In this document: one piece after another, positions 1 to 9,833 of the stretch | How positions within the stretch are numbered: position 1 is the stretch's first letter | Layout of the letters: every line of letters starts with the position of its first letter | Origin: Caballeronia sp. GAFFF1 | GTDB lineage: Bacteria; Pseudomonadota; Gammaproteobacteria; Burkholderiales; Burkholderiaceae | Assembly (NCBI RefSeq): GCF_023630705.1 | Contig: NZ_JALQEM010000012.1 | Location: forward strand, 62,001 to 126,000 | Direction of reading: 5' to 3' | DNA: 64,000 nt | Translations under genes and position numbers: made by a program | The notes under the pieces: model-generated | The model's input: the letters and a program-made list of their open reading frames with translations, nothing else | What the model was told of the DNA's origin: nothing | Databases searched by the model: none

Positions 1-621
1 GAGCGTGCCTTCCGCGCCGATGAAGAGATCGCGCAGATCATAGCCGGTGTTGTCCTTGCGCAATCCGCGCAGGCCGTCCCAGATTTCGCCTTGCGGCGTC
101 ACCACTTCCAGACCGAGGCACAGCTCGCGCGTGTTGCCATAGCGCAGCACGCCGGTGCCGCCCGCGTTCGTCGACAGATTGCCGCCGATCGTGCAACTTC
201 CTTCCGCCGCGAGGCTCAACGGAAAGAGACGCTGCGCGCTTTCGGCGCGCGCCTGAATCTCGGCGAGCACGACGCCCGCTTCGACGGTGATCGTATTGTT
301 ATGCGGGTCCACGCCGCGAATGCGGTTCAGCCGCTTGAGGCTGATGACGGCTTGCGCGCCGCTTGCATCCGGCGTCGCGCCGCCCGCAAGTCCCGTGTTG
401 CCGCCTTGCGGCACGATCGCCACGCGATGCTCGCGCGCGAGCCGAACGATGCCGGCGACCTGTTCCGTGTCGGCGGGCAGCAGCACGGCGCAGGCGCTGC
501 CGCGATAACGCTTGCGCCAGTCGACGCGATACGGCTCCGTGTCGTGGTCATCGGTGAGGACGTGCGACGCGCCGATCAGTTGAACGCAGGCGTCGATGAA
601 AGTTGCGGCAGAAGGGGTCAT
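1..621 (-). CDS. FAD-binding oxidoreductase, GlcD/D-2-hydroxyacid dehydrogenase type (partial)
   Basis: Reading the reverse strand from the ATG at 621 gives 207 codons open to the window edge, so the C-terminal half lies outside. The sequence starts MTPSAATFIDACVQL and carries the PCMH-type FAD-binding domain: a Val/Pro-rich segment followed by PQGGNTGLAGGATPD (about residues 72-86), then the GTGVLRYGNTRELCLGLEVV and NTGYDLRDLFIGAEGTL segments typical of D-2-hydroxyglutarate or D-lactate dehydrogenases. Such enzymes oxidise D-2-hydroxyacids and pass electrons to an acceptor such as ETF. The exact substrate cannot be told from this half. A plus-strand reading of 91-699 is only its shadow. Confidence 0.85.
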   Translation of the reverse strand, partial: MTPSAATFIDACVQLIGASHVLTDDHDTEPYRVDWRKRYRGSACAVLLPADTEQVAGIVRLAREHRVAIVPQGGNTGLAGGATPDASGAQAVISLKRLNRIRGVDPHNNTITVEAGVVLAEIQARAESAQRLFPLSLAAEGSCTIGGNLSTNAGGTGVLRYGNTRELCLGLEVVTPQGEIWDGLRGLRKDNTGYDLRDLFIGAEGTL

Positions 622-785
622 GAGCGAAGGGAAGTGCTGATATTAAGCGACAGTATCGCGCAGGCGGGCGATTCGCGAAGCATCGGCCGAATGGCATAGG
701 CACGCGCGTCGCATGTGCCTGCGGCCGTATTTCGTGCTACAAAGCCTCACAGCGAAAGCGCGGAGCGGCGCGACCGCAGGCAGGC

Positions 786-1172
786 CTAACGTTTCGCTGC
801 ACGCGCGGCGCGCTTGAACGGCGCGACATAGGCGATCGCGCAGACGAAGAATGCGAGCGCAAGCAGCGCTTCGAGCCACGCGAGCCGCGCCGACAAGCCT
901 GCGTCGCTCATGCCGCGCACGATGCCTTCGGCGAGATACAGCAGCACGAGCATGCATGACCATTGCAGCGTGTAGACGTTGCGTTTCGCGACGCCCGGCA
1001 GCGCGCACGCGAGCGGCAGCGCCTTCAACGCGAGCGCCCACGCGCCGGGGCGCAGCGGGGCGAGCCACAACTCCCAGAGCAGCGTGAGCGCGATGAGCGC
1101 GGCGAGGCTCACGGTGGCGCCGAGCGCGAACGCGCCGTGGTTTCGGGTTTCGTCGACGGAAGGCGCGCGCAT
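786..1172 (-). CDS. DUF2069 family small membrane protein
   Basis: This is a 128-residue protein from ATG 1172 (MRAPSVDETRN). The frame stays open to 1226, but a start there would overlap the upstream flavoprotein, whose stop is at 1180, so the ATG seven bases downstream of that stop is preferred. It has about four hydrophobic segments (ALIALTLLWELWLAPL, ALPLACALPGVA, LQWSCMLVLLYLAEGIV, LLALAFFVCAIAYVAPF) and a basic tail. The size and the YTLQWSCMLVLLY segment fit the DUF2069 family of proteobacterial inner-membrane proteins of unknown function. It probably shares a transcript with the WrbA-like gene. Confidence 0.75.
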   Translation of the reverse strand: MRAPSVDETRNHGAFALGATVSLAALIALTLLWELWLAPLRPGAWALALKALPLACALPGVAKRNVYTLQWSCMLVLLYLAEGIVRGMSDAGLSARLAWLEALLALAFFVCAIAYVAPFKRAARAAKR

Positions 1173-1179
1173 GGCCGGC

Positions 1180-3224
<2,045 letters not shown>

Positions 3225-3231
3225 ACGCCGC

Positions 3232-3552
3232 TCAAAGCGAAATCCGGCCGATGCAGATGTCCTTGAACATGACCCAGTCGCCCATCAGGCTATAGAGCGG
3301 ATGGCGAAAGGTGGCCGGGCGGTTCTTTTCGAAGAAGAAATGTCCGATCCACGCAAAGCCGTAGCCGCAGACGACGGCCGCGGGAAGCCAGAGCCAGTCG
3401 CCGGTGGCGAGCGCCATCGCCAGGCATCCGATCACGCCCAGCGAGCCGATGAAATGCAGCCTGCGAGAGATTAGGTTGCGGTGCTCTTCGAGGTAATACG
3501 GATAGAACTCGGCGAAGCTCGCGAAGTGCTCCCCGTGTGCCGTGTGCGCCAT
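3232..3552 (-). CDS. Mpo1-like / DUF962 family membrane protein
   Basis: A 106-residue protein from ATG 3552. It opens with FASFAEFYPYYLEEHRNLISRRLHFIGS, which holds the conserved H-x3-N and R-x-H-x-x-G residues of the DUF962 family. Two hydrophobic segments follow (LGVIGCLAMALATG and LWLPAAVVCGYGFAWIGHFFFEKNRPATF), then a short tail. Yeast Mpo1 is a dioxygenase acting on 2-hydroxy fatty acids, and the conserved histidines here would fit a metal site. The bacterial role is not established. The gene converges on the YihY gene; the next gene upstream on the same strand is a hydrolase ending at 3649. Confidence 0.82.
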   Translation of the reverse strand: MAHTAHGEHFASFAEFYPYYLEEHRNLISRRLHFIGSLGVIGCLAMALATGDWLWLPAAVVCGYGFAWIGHFFFEKNRPATFRHPLYSLMGDWVMFKDICIGRISL

Positions 3553-3648
3553 GATGGCCTCCGTGTCGACGAGCCGCTACCGGGCGGGTATCTGATTCAT
3601 CAGCAAGATTCATTCTGCGACCGGCGGCCCAAGCGCGCAAGCCGCGCT

Positions 3649-4479
3649 TCACTGGCCTTCGGCACACTCCAGCGCGAACGCGAACAGGGCATCGAGAACG
3701 GCGTCCGGCTGTTCCGACATCAGCGCGTGGCCGCCGTCCAGTTCGACCGTACGCACCTGCACGCCCGTTTTGCGCAGCGCATCGGTGAGCGCGCGGGCGG
3801 CGCGCGGCGGCGTCATCACATCGCGCTTGCCGCAGAGCACGGTGACGGGACAGCGCACGGACGCGGCGCGGTCGAGCGCCTCCGTATAACCGTTGCAGGC
3901 GCTGAAGTCCGTATGAAAGAGCTGCGCCTCGCCCAATGCGCTCACGCGCTCCATCAGCCGCTGATTCATGCCTTGCAGCCAGAAGCCGGGTGCGGGACTG
4001 GAAGGCTTCGCTGCAATCGTCGAATGCGACCACTGGTTCACCATGCCGATGGCCTGCGGCTCGCGCTCGCGGGCGGCGTCGAGCAAGGCGTCGGAGACGG
4101 TCATCGGGGCGGCGGTTGCAATCAGCGCGAGGCCGGCGGCGCGGTCGGGATAGCGCGCGGCGGCGTCGAGCGCGATCAGCGAGCCCATGCTGTGGCCGAC
4201 GAGGATGGCCCGGCCCACGCCGGCGGCATCGAGCACGCCGATGACCCAGTCCGCGAGCCCGGCGATGTCGTGCCGCGCGGGACCGTCGCTGCGGCCGTGG
4301 CCGGGCAGGTCGAGCGCCAGCACGCCGAAGCCGTGATGCGCGAAGTAGCGCGTCTTCAGCGCCCACACGCTATGGTCGTGCTGCGCGCCGTGAATGAAGA
4401 CGACGGCGGGGCGCGCCGCGTCGAAAGGCTTGCCGCCGGTGTAGGCGTAGGCGCGGCGGCCGTCGAGATCGAGCATCAT
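3649..4479 (-). CDS. alpha/beta-fold hydrolase
   Basis: A 276-residue protein. Its ATG (4479) overlaps the stop of the upstream sulfhydrylase gene in an ATGA arrangement, so the two are translationally coupled. The fold is clear: AVVFIHGAQHDHSVW is the oxyanion-hole HG strand, LALDLPGHGRSDGPA follows, VGHSMGSLIALDAAARYP holds the nucleophile elbow G-H-S-M-G, and the late ELDGGHALMSEQPD carries the catalytic histidine. VLCGKRDVMTPP supplies the acid. The substrate is unknown. The coupling to O-acetylhomoserine sulfhydrylase could mean a role in homoserine ester chemistry, but the sequence alone does not show that; it is not a MetX. Confidence 0.85.
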   Translation of the reverse strand: MMLDLDGRRAYAYTGGKPFDAARPAVVFIHGAQHDHSVWALKTRYFAHHGFGVLALDLPGHGRSDGPARHDIAGLADWVIGVLDAAGVGRAILVGHSMGSLIALDAAARYPDRAAGLALIATAAPMTVSDALLDAAREREPQAIGMVNQWSHSTIAAKPSSPAPGFWLQGMNQRLMERVSALGEAQLFHTDFSACNGYTEALDRAASVRCPVTVLCGKRDVMTPPRAARALTDALRKTGVQVRTVELDGGHALMSEQPDAVLDALFAFALECAEGQ

Positions 4480-5810
4480 GCGCGGCTCCCGAGCGGCGTC
4501 GCGTTCGCCTGATCGCCGCTATCGGCGGCCTTTTGCGCAGCCTTCAGCCCGCGCTTCAGATCGTCGATCAGATCGTCTGGATCTTCCAGCCCGATCGAAA
4601 GGCGAATCCGTCCCGGCCCGATGCCCGCGGCGACGAGCGCGGCCGCGTCCATGCGGAAATGCGTCGTGGAGGCGGGATGAATGACGAGCGAGCGCGCGTC
4701 GCCGACGTTCGCCAGATGCGAGAAAAGCGTCAGCGATTCGATGAACGCGCGGGCTGCCGGCACGCCGCCGCGCACGTCGAAGCTGAAGACGGCGCCCGCG
4801 CCGCGCGGCAGCAGACGCTTGGCAAGGGCATGATCGCGATGCGTCGGCAGTTCGGGATAGGCCACGCCTTCGACCGCCGGCGAACTCAGCAGGAATTCGA
4901 TCACCTTGCGCGTATTCGCGACATGCCGGTCCATGCGCAACGGCAAGGTTTCGATGCCTTGAAGCAGTTGCCATGCGGCCTGCGGATGCAGACACGCGCC
5001 GAAGTCGCGCAGGCCCTCGCGCCGGGCGCGCAGCAGGAACGGCGCGACCGTGCTTTCCTCGGCGAAGACCATGCCGTGAAAGCCTTCGTAAGGCTCGGTG
5101 AATTCGGGGAAACGGCCGCTCGCGGCGAAGTCGAAGGTGCCGCCATCCGCCAGCACGCCGCCGATGGTGGTGCCGTGGCCGCCGAGAAACTTCGTCGCGG
5201 AGTGATAGACGAAATCCGCCCCGTGTTCGAACGGGCGCAGGAGGTAGGGCGTCGTAAACGTCGAATCGACGAGCAGCGGCGCGCCGTGCGCGTGCGCAAT
5301 TTCCGCGACGCCTGCGATATCCAGCACGTCCAGACCCGGATTGCCGAGCGTCTCGCCGAAGAAAAGGCGCGTGTTCGGCAGGGCGGCGGCGCGCCACGCG
5401 TCGAGATCGTGCGGCGGCACGAACGTGGTTTCGATACCGAAGCGCCGCAGCGTGTAATGCAGCAGATTATGCGAGCCGCCGTACAGCGCGGCCGACGCGA
5501 CGATATGCGCGCCCGCGCCCATCAGCGTGGCGATCGCCAGATGCAACGCCGCCTGACCGCTCGCCGTGCCGATGGCGCCGACGCCGTTCTCCAGCGCCGC
5601 GACACGTTCCTCGAAGACCGCGACCGTCGGATTCGAGATGCGCGAATAGACGTGCCCCGAGCGCTCCATGTTGAAGAGCGCGGCGGCGTGGTCGGTGTCG
5701 CGAAAGGAGAACGACGTGGTCTGATAGATGGGCGTCGCGCGTGCCCCGGTGGCGGGATCGGGCGCGGCGCCCGCGTGCAGCGCGAGCGTATCGAAGCGAT
5801 TGGCGGGCAT
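4476..5810 (-). CDS. metY: O-acetylhomoserine sulfhydrylase (aminocarboxypropyltransferase), PLP-dependent
   Basis: A 444-residue protein from ATG 5810 (MPANRFDTLALHAG); the open frame continues upstream to 5981 with low-complexity Arg-rich sequence that is unlikely to be translated. It is a Cys/Met-metabolism PLP enzyme: TTSFSFRDTDHAAALFN and YSRISNPTVAVFEERVAALE near the N-terminus, the cofactor-stacking SGQAALHLAI region, and the PLP lysine in YHSATKFLGGHG (K207). GNPGLDVLDIAGVAEIAH and the long C-terminal part favour O-acetylhomoserine sulfhydrylase over cystathionine gamma-synthase. It makes homocysteine from O-acetylhomoserine and sulfide. The downstream hydrolase overlaps it by four bases. 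Confidence 0.88.
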   Translation of the reverse strand: MPANRFDTLALHAGAAPDPATGARATPIYQTTSFSFRDTDHAAALFNMERSGHVYSRISNPTVAVFEERVAALENGVGAIGTASGQAALHLAIATLMGAGAHIVASAALYGGSHNLLHYTLRRFGIETTFVPPHDLDAWRAAALPNTRLFFGETLGNPGLDVLDIAGVAEIAHAHGAPLLVDSTFTTPYLLRPFEHGADFVYHSATKFLGGHGTTIGGVLADGGTFDFAASGRFPEFTEPYEGFHGMVFAEESTVAPFLLRARREGLRDFGACLHPQAAWQLLQGIETLPLRMDRHVANTRKVIEFLLSSPAVEGVAYPELPTHRDHALAKRLLPRGAGAVFSFDVRGGVPAARAFIESLTLFSHLANVGDARSLVIHPASTTHFRMDAAALVAAGIGPGRIRLSIGLEDPDDLIDDLKRGLKAAQKAADSGDQANATPLGSRA

Positions 5811-6040
5811 CGTCGGCGGCCGGCGCGGCGTGCGTCCGGCGAAAATGTCGGTCGGCCATCCTATCATCGCGGCGGCGCGCGCAAACCTAGGGCGAACGCC
5901 TGCCGCCGGGCCGCGAAGCCTTATCCGAAAGGCTAACGCGGGCGCCGTTCGCTTTCCTTTTGCGGGCCTTTCCGATAGCATCGACCCATGGTTTCACAAA
6001 CGCTTCGGCATCTGAACAGGCATTTCGCAAGGAGAAAGTC

Positions 6041-6508
6041 ATGCGAGTCAGCGACATTCTGAAGGTGAAGGGCAACGCGCTATTCACCGTTACGCCCGAT
6101 ACGCCGCTCTCCGACGCGATCAACGTCATGGCGGCGCACGACATCGGCTCGCTGGTCGTCATGGAGTACGGCGATCTGGTCGGCATGCTGACTTTCCGCG
6201 AAATCATCCTCACGCTGCGCGAGAACGGCGGCGGCGTCGGCACCACGACCATCCGCAAGGTCATGGACGACCATCCGCTCACCTGCACGCCGGAAACCGA
6301 CGTGAACGAAATTCGCCGCATGATGCTGGAGCATCACGTGCGCTATCTGCCGGTCATGGAGAATCGCGCGCTGATGGGCGTCATCTCGTTCTACGACGTG
6401 GCGAAGGCCGTGGTCGAGGAGCAGGGTTTCGAGAATCGCATGTTGAAGGCGTATATCCGCGACTGGCCGGAAGAGCAGGGCCAGCAGGAGCAGCAGAACG
6501 TTCGGTGA
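6041..6508 (+). CDS. tandem CBS-domain protein
   Basis: A 155-residue protein from ATG 6041, with AAGGAGAA at 6029-6036 as ribosome binding site. The frame is open upstream to 5960, but that part lacks a binding site. Two CBS motifs are visible: VSDILKVKGNALFTVTPDTPLSDAINVMAAHDIGSLVVME with GMLTFREIILTL (residues about 2-65), and IRKVMDDHPLTCTPETDVNEIRRMMLEHHVRYLPVME with GVISFYDVAKAVV (about 72-130). A Gln/Glu-rich tail follows. Such stand-alone pairs bind adenine nucleotides and act as sensors; the partner is unknown. It is divergent from metY and ends in the terminator at 6597-6620. Confidence 0.87.
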   Translation: MRVSDILKVKGNALFTVTPDTPLSDAINVMAAHDIGSLVVMEYGDLVGMLTFREIILTLRENGGGVGTTTIRKVMDDHPLTCTPETDVNEIRRMMLEHHVRYLPVMENRALMGVISFYDVAKAVVEEQGFENRMLKAYIRDWPEEQGQQEQQNVR

Positions 6509-6596
6509 AGTCAGGGCTCGATGCCGCGCGCATTGTCGTCGCGCGGCAGCCTGCAGTGGCTGAAGCCGAGATACCGAAGTAGCCGGAACATCGCAG

Positions 6597-6620
6597 CGCG
6601 CCGAAGGGCGCGTTTTTTTT
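6597..6620 (+). terminator. rho-independent terminator after the CBS gene
   Basis: CGCGCC (6597-6602), loop GAAG and GGCGCG (6607-6612) form a short GC stem followed by eight T residues. It lies about 90 bases after the CBS gene and just before the MFS-acyltransferase gene. Confidence 0.8.
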
Positions 6621-6665
6621 CGTCCGGCGTTTGAGCACACAAAGACACAATCTGACCGATAACCC

Positions 6666-8618
6666 ATGAGTGACAACCCGTTGAACGCAAAGAACGACGC
6701 GGGCCCGCGTGCTTCCCGCAAGTCGCCCGGCGCAGGCGAGAGTCAGTTTCGTCTGCTGCGCGAGCGCCGCTTCGCACCGTTCTTCTGGACGCAGTTTCTC
6801 GGGGCCATGAACGACAATGTCTTCAAGGTCGGCTTTACGTCGCTCGTGACGTTTCAGGCGGCGCGCTTTTCCGGCGTGGATCCGAAGACCGCGGCGTTTC
6901 TGATCTCCGCCATCTTCATCGTGCCGTTCGTGCTGTTCTCGGCCACTTCCGGACAGATCGCCGACAAGTACGACAAGGCCGCGCTCGCGCGTCTCGTAAA
7001 GAGCTTCGAGATCGTCGTGATGCTGATCGGCGGCGCGGGATTCCTGCTGCACAGCGCGCCGCTGCTGTACCTCTGCACCTTCCTGATGGGCGTGCATTCG
7101 ACCGTATTCGGACCCGTGAAATACGCTTATCTGCCGCAGCATCTGAAAGGCACCGAACTCGTCGGCGGCAACGGCCTCGTGGAAATGGGCACGTTCGTCG
7201 CCATTCTCATCGGCACGATCATCGGCGGGGCCGCGGCGGGCGCGGCGGAGCACGGCGCGCTGTGGCTCGCGGCGGCGTGCCTCGCGTTCGCGATCGTCGG
7301 GCGCGTCGTGTCGGGCTTCGTGCCGAAATCGGAGGCGTCTCAGCGCGACCTGCGCATCAACTGGAATCCGGTGTCCGAGACGTGGCGCAATCTTAAACTC
7401 GCGCGGTCGGACCGAACCGTGTTTCTGAGCCTGCTCGGCATTTCGTGGCTGTGGTTCGTCGGCGCGACGTTTCTCACGTCCTTCTTCAATTTCGCGAAAG
7501 ACGTGCTGTCCGCGAATCCCGATGTGGTGACGATTCTGCTCGCGACGTTTTCGCTCGGCATCGGCAGCGGGTCGCTGCTGTGCGAGCGGCTCTCGAAGCA
7601 CCGCGTCGAAATCGGGCTGGTGCCGCTCGGGTCCATCGGGATCAGCGTGTTTGCGATCGACCTTTTCTTCGCGAGTCACCGCCTCGCGCCCGCCCCGCAT
7701 CTGCTCAACGTCAGCGAATTTCTGCTCGTGCTGCGGCACTGGCGCATTCTCGCGGACCTGTTTCTCCTCGCGATGTTCGGCGGCTTCTACAGCGTGCCGC
7801 TCTACGCGCTCATTCAGGCGCGCAGCCAGCCGACGCACCGCGCGCGCATCATCGCCGCGAACAACATTCTCAATTCGTTCTTCATGATCGTCTCGGCGCT
7901 CATGGCGCTTGCGCTCACGTCGGTGGGCGTGGGCATTCCCGGTCTCTTTCTCGTAACGGCGCTGCTGAACGTGCTCGTCGCCGTGTATATCTACTCGCTC
8001 GTGCCCGAGTTTCTGCTGCGATTCATCGCGTGGATGCTGGTGCACACGTTCTATCGCATTCGCCTGGTCGACGCCGCGCGCATTCCGTCGCACGGCGCGG
8101 CGGTACTCGTGTGCAATCACGTCAGTTACGTGGATGCGGTCGTCATCATGGCCGAGAGTCCGCGGCCGATCCGCTTCGTGATGGATCACCGCATCTTTCG
8201 CACGCCGTTCATCGGCTGGCTGTTCCGTCATGTGAAGGCGATCCCGATCGCGCCTGCGCACGAGGACGCGGAACTGCTGGCGCGCGCGTATCAGTCATGC
8301 CAGCGGGCGCTCGAAGACGGCGATCTGATCTGCATTTTCCCCGAGGGGAAACTGACGCGTACCGGGGACATGAACCCGTTCAGGCACGGTATCTCGGAGA
8401 TTTTGCGGCGGCATCCGGCGCCCGTCGTGCCGATGGCGCTGCGCGGGCTGTGGGGCAGCGTCTTCTCGCGCGATCAGAACGCGCAGTGGCCGCGTCCCAT
8501 TCGGCGGGGCGTGATGACGCGTCTGACGCTGGCGGTGGGCGAGCCCATCGCGCCGGAAGACGCGACGCCGCAGCATTTGCAGGACCGCGTGACGGCGCTG
8601 CGCGGCGCGCGGCGATAG
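6666..8618 (+). CDS. MFS transporter fused to a PlsC-type acyltransferase domain
   Basis: A 650-residue fusion. Residues about 15-440 form an MFS permease of the LplT type (FFWTQFLGAMNDNVFKVGFTSLV near the start, then about 12 hydrophobic segments). Residues about 455-650 form a lysophospholipid/glycerol-3-phosphate acyltransferase domain with N-H-x4-D (NHVSYVD, H485 and D490), the IRFVMDHRIFRTP block and FPEG (558-561). Enterobacteria carry related functions as LplT plus Aas: the first flips lysophospholipids inward and the second re-acylates them. Here both appear in one polypeptide, without the AMP-dependent acyl-ACP synthetase half of Aas. Phospholipid repair in the inner membrane is therefore the likely role, by inference. 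A separate LplT-like gene lies at 56-57.5 kb. Confidence 0.85.
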   Translation: MSDNPLNAKNDAGPRASRKSPGAGESQFRLLRERRFAPFFWTQFLGAMNDNVFKVGFTSLVTFQAARFSGVDPKTAAFLISAIFIVPFVLFSATSGQIADKYDKAALARLVKSFEIVVMLIGGAGFLLHSAPLLYLCTFLMGVHSTVFGPVKYAYLPQHLKGTELVGGNGLVEMGTFVAILIGTIIGGAAAGAAEHGALWLAAACLAFAIVGRVVSGFVPKSEASQRDLRINWNPVSETWRNLKLARSDRTVFLSLLGISWLWFVGATFLTSFFNFAKDVLSANPDVVTILLATFSLGIGSGSLLCERLSKHRVEIGLVPLGSIGISVFAIDLFFASHRLAPAPHLLNVSEFLLVLRHWRILADLFLLAMFGGFYSVPLYALIQARSQPTHRARIIAANNILNSFFMIVSALMALALTSVGVGIPGLFLVTALLNVLVAVYIYSLVPEFLLRFIAWMLVHTFYRIRLVDAARIPSHGAAVLVCNHVSYVDAVVIMAESPRPIRFVMDHRIFRTPFIGWLFRHVKAIPIAPAHEDAELLARAYQSCQRALEDGDLICIFPEGKLTRTGDMNPFRHGISEILRRHPAPVVPMALRGLWGSVFSRDQNAQWPRPIRRGVMTRLTLAVGEPIAPEDATPQHLQDRVTALRGARR

Positions 8619-8684
8619 CGGTAGACGCCAGACGGCGCTGGCATAATAGCGTTCTTCCCCGACACTTCTCGCAGGTCGACGCTC

Positions 8685-9791
8685 ATGTCCGGCAACACCC
8701 TTGGCACGCTCTTCACCGTCACGAATTTTGGCGAATCGCATGGACCGGCGATCGGCTGCGTGATCGACGGCTGCCCGCCGGGCATGGCGCTCACCGAAGC
8801 CGACATTCAGGTGGAACTGGACCGACGCCGTCCGGGCACGTCGCGCCACGTGACGCAGCGGCAGGAAGCCGATCAGGTCGAGATTCTTTCGGGCGTGTTC
8901 GAAGGCGTCACCACGGGCACGCCCATCGCGCTCCTGATCCGTAACACGGACCAGCGCAGCAAGGACTACGGCAACATTGCCGAGACGTTCCGTCCGGGTC
9001 ACGCGGACTACACCTACTGGCAGAAGTACGGCGTGCGCGACTATCGCGGCGGCGGGCGGTCATCCGCGCGCCTGACTGCGCCGACGGTCGCGGCGGGCGC
9101 GGTTGCGAAGAAGTGGCTGCGCGAGAAGTTCGGCATCGAGACGCGCGGTTACATGAGCGCGCTCGGCGAAATTCCGATTCCGTTCGTCGACTGGAATCAC
9201 GTGCGCGAGAATCCGTTCTTCGCGCCGAACGCGGATGTCCTGCCGCAGCTCGAAGCGTACATGGACGCACTGCGCCGCGATGGCGATTCGGTCGGCGCGC
9301 GCATCGAAGTGGTGGCGAGCGGCGTGCCCGTCGGACTCGGCGAACCGCTCTACGACCGGCTGGATGCCGACATCGCCCATGCAATGATGGGCATCAACGC
9401 TGTGAAGGGCGTGGAGATCGGCGCGGGATTCGCGAGCGTCGCGCAACGCGGCTCGCAGCACGGCGACGAGATGACGCCCGAAGGCTTCGCCACCAATCAC
9501 GCGGGCGGCATCCTGGGCGGTATTTCGAGCGGGCAGGACATCACCGTGTCCATCGCGATCAAGCCGACGTCGAGCATCCGCACGCCGCGTCAGTCCGTCG
9601 ACAAGAACGGCGCGCCCGCGACGGTCGAGACGTTCGGGCGCCATGATCCGTGCGTCGGCATCCGCGCGACGCCCATCGCGGAGGCGCTGCTCGCGCTGGT
9701 GCTGATGGACCACGCGCTGCGGCACCGCGCGCAATGCGGCGATGTGACCGTCGCCACGCCGAAGATTCCCGCGCACGTACCGGGCAAGTAA
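8685..9791 (+). CDS. aroC: chorismate synthase
   Basis: A 368-residue protein, the normal length. It converts 5-enolpyruvylshikimate-3-phosphate to chorismate, the last common step of aromatic biosynthesis, and needs reduced FMN. Family signatures are present in order: [18 protein letters not shown] near the N-terminus, [37 protein letters not shown] and [21 protein letters not shown]. The gene sits 66 bases after the MFS-acyltransferase gene, enough for its own promoter. It converges on the ETF-QO gene. Confidence 0.97.
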   Translation: MSGNTLGTLFTVTNFGESHGPAIGCVIDGCPPGMALTEADIQVELDRRRPGTSRHVTQRQEADQVEILSGVFEGVTTGTPIALLIRNTDQRSKDYGNIAETFRPGHADYTYWQKYGVRDYRGGGRSSARLTAPTVAAGAVAKKWLREKFGIETRGYMSALGEIPIPFVDWNHVRENPFFAPNADVLPQLEAYMDALRRDGDSVGARIEVVASGVPVGLGEPLYDRLDADIAHAMMGINAVKGVEIGAGFASVAQRGSQHGDEMTPEGFATNHAGGILGGISSGQDITVSIAIKPTSSIRTPRQSVDKNGAPATVETFGRHDPCVGIRATPIAEALLALVLMDHALRHRAQCGDVTVATPKIPAHVPGK

Positions 9792-9799
9792 CGCCGCAT

Positions 9800-9830
9800 A
9801 AAAAGAGCGCCGGTCTGGAAACCGGCGCTC
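9800..9830 (-). terminator. terminator of the ETF-QO gene
   Basis: GAGCGCCGGT (9805-9814) pairs perfectly with ACCGGCGCTC (9821-9830) around a six-base loop. Read on the minus strand the stem is followed by five T residues (complement of 9800-9804), so it terminates the leftward gene. It also lies just after aroC, where the T run is missing. Confidence 0.8.
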
Positions 9831-9833
9831 TCG

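Noticed and set aside
91..699. A 202-residue plus-strand frame at the left edge
   Set aside because: It is Arg/Ala-rich with no recognisable fold and lies antisense to the FAD-binding oxidase, whose translation is clear on the minus strand.
6381..8261. A 626-residue minus-strand frame rich in Arg, His and Glu
   Set aside because: It is the antisense shadow of the MFS-acyltransferase gene. Such long shadow frames are expected in GC-rich DNA.
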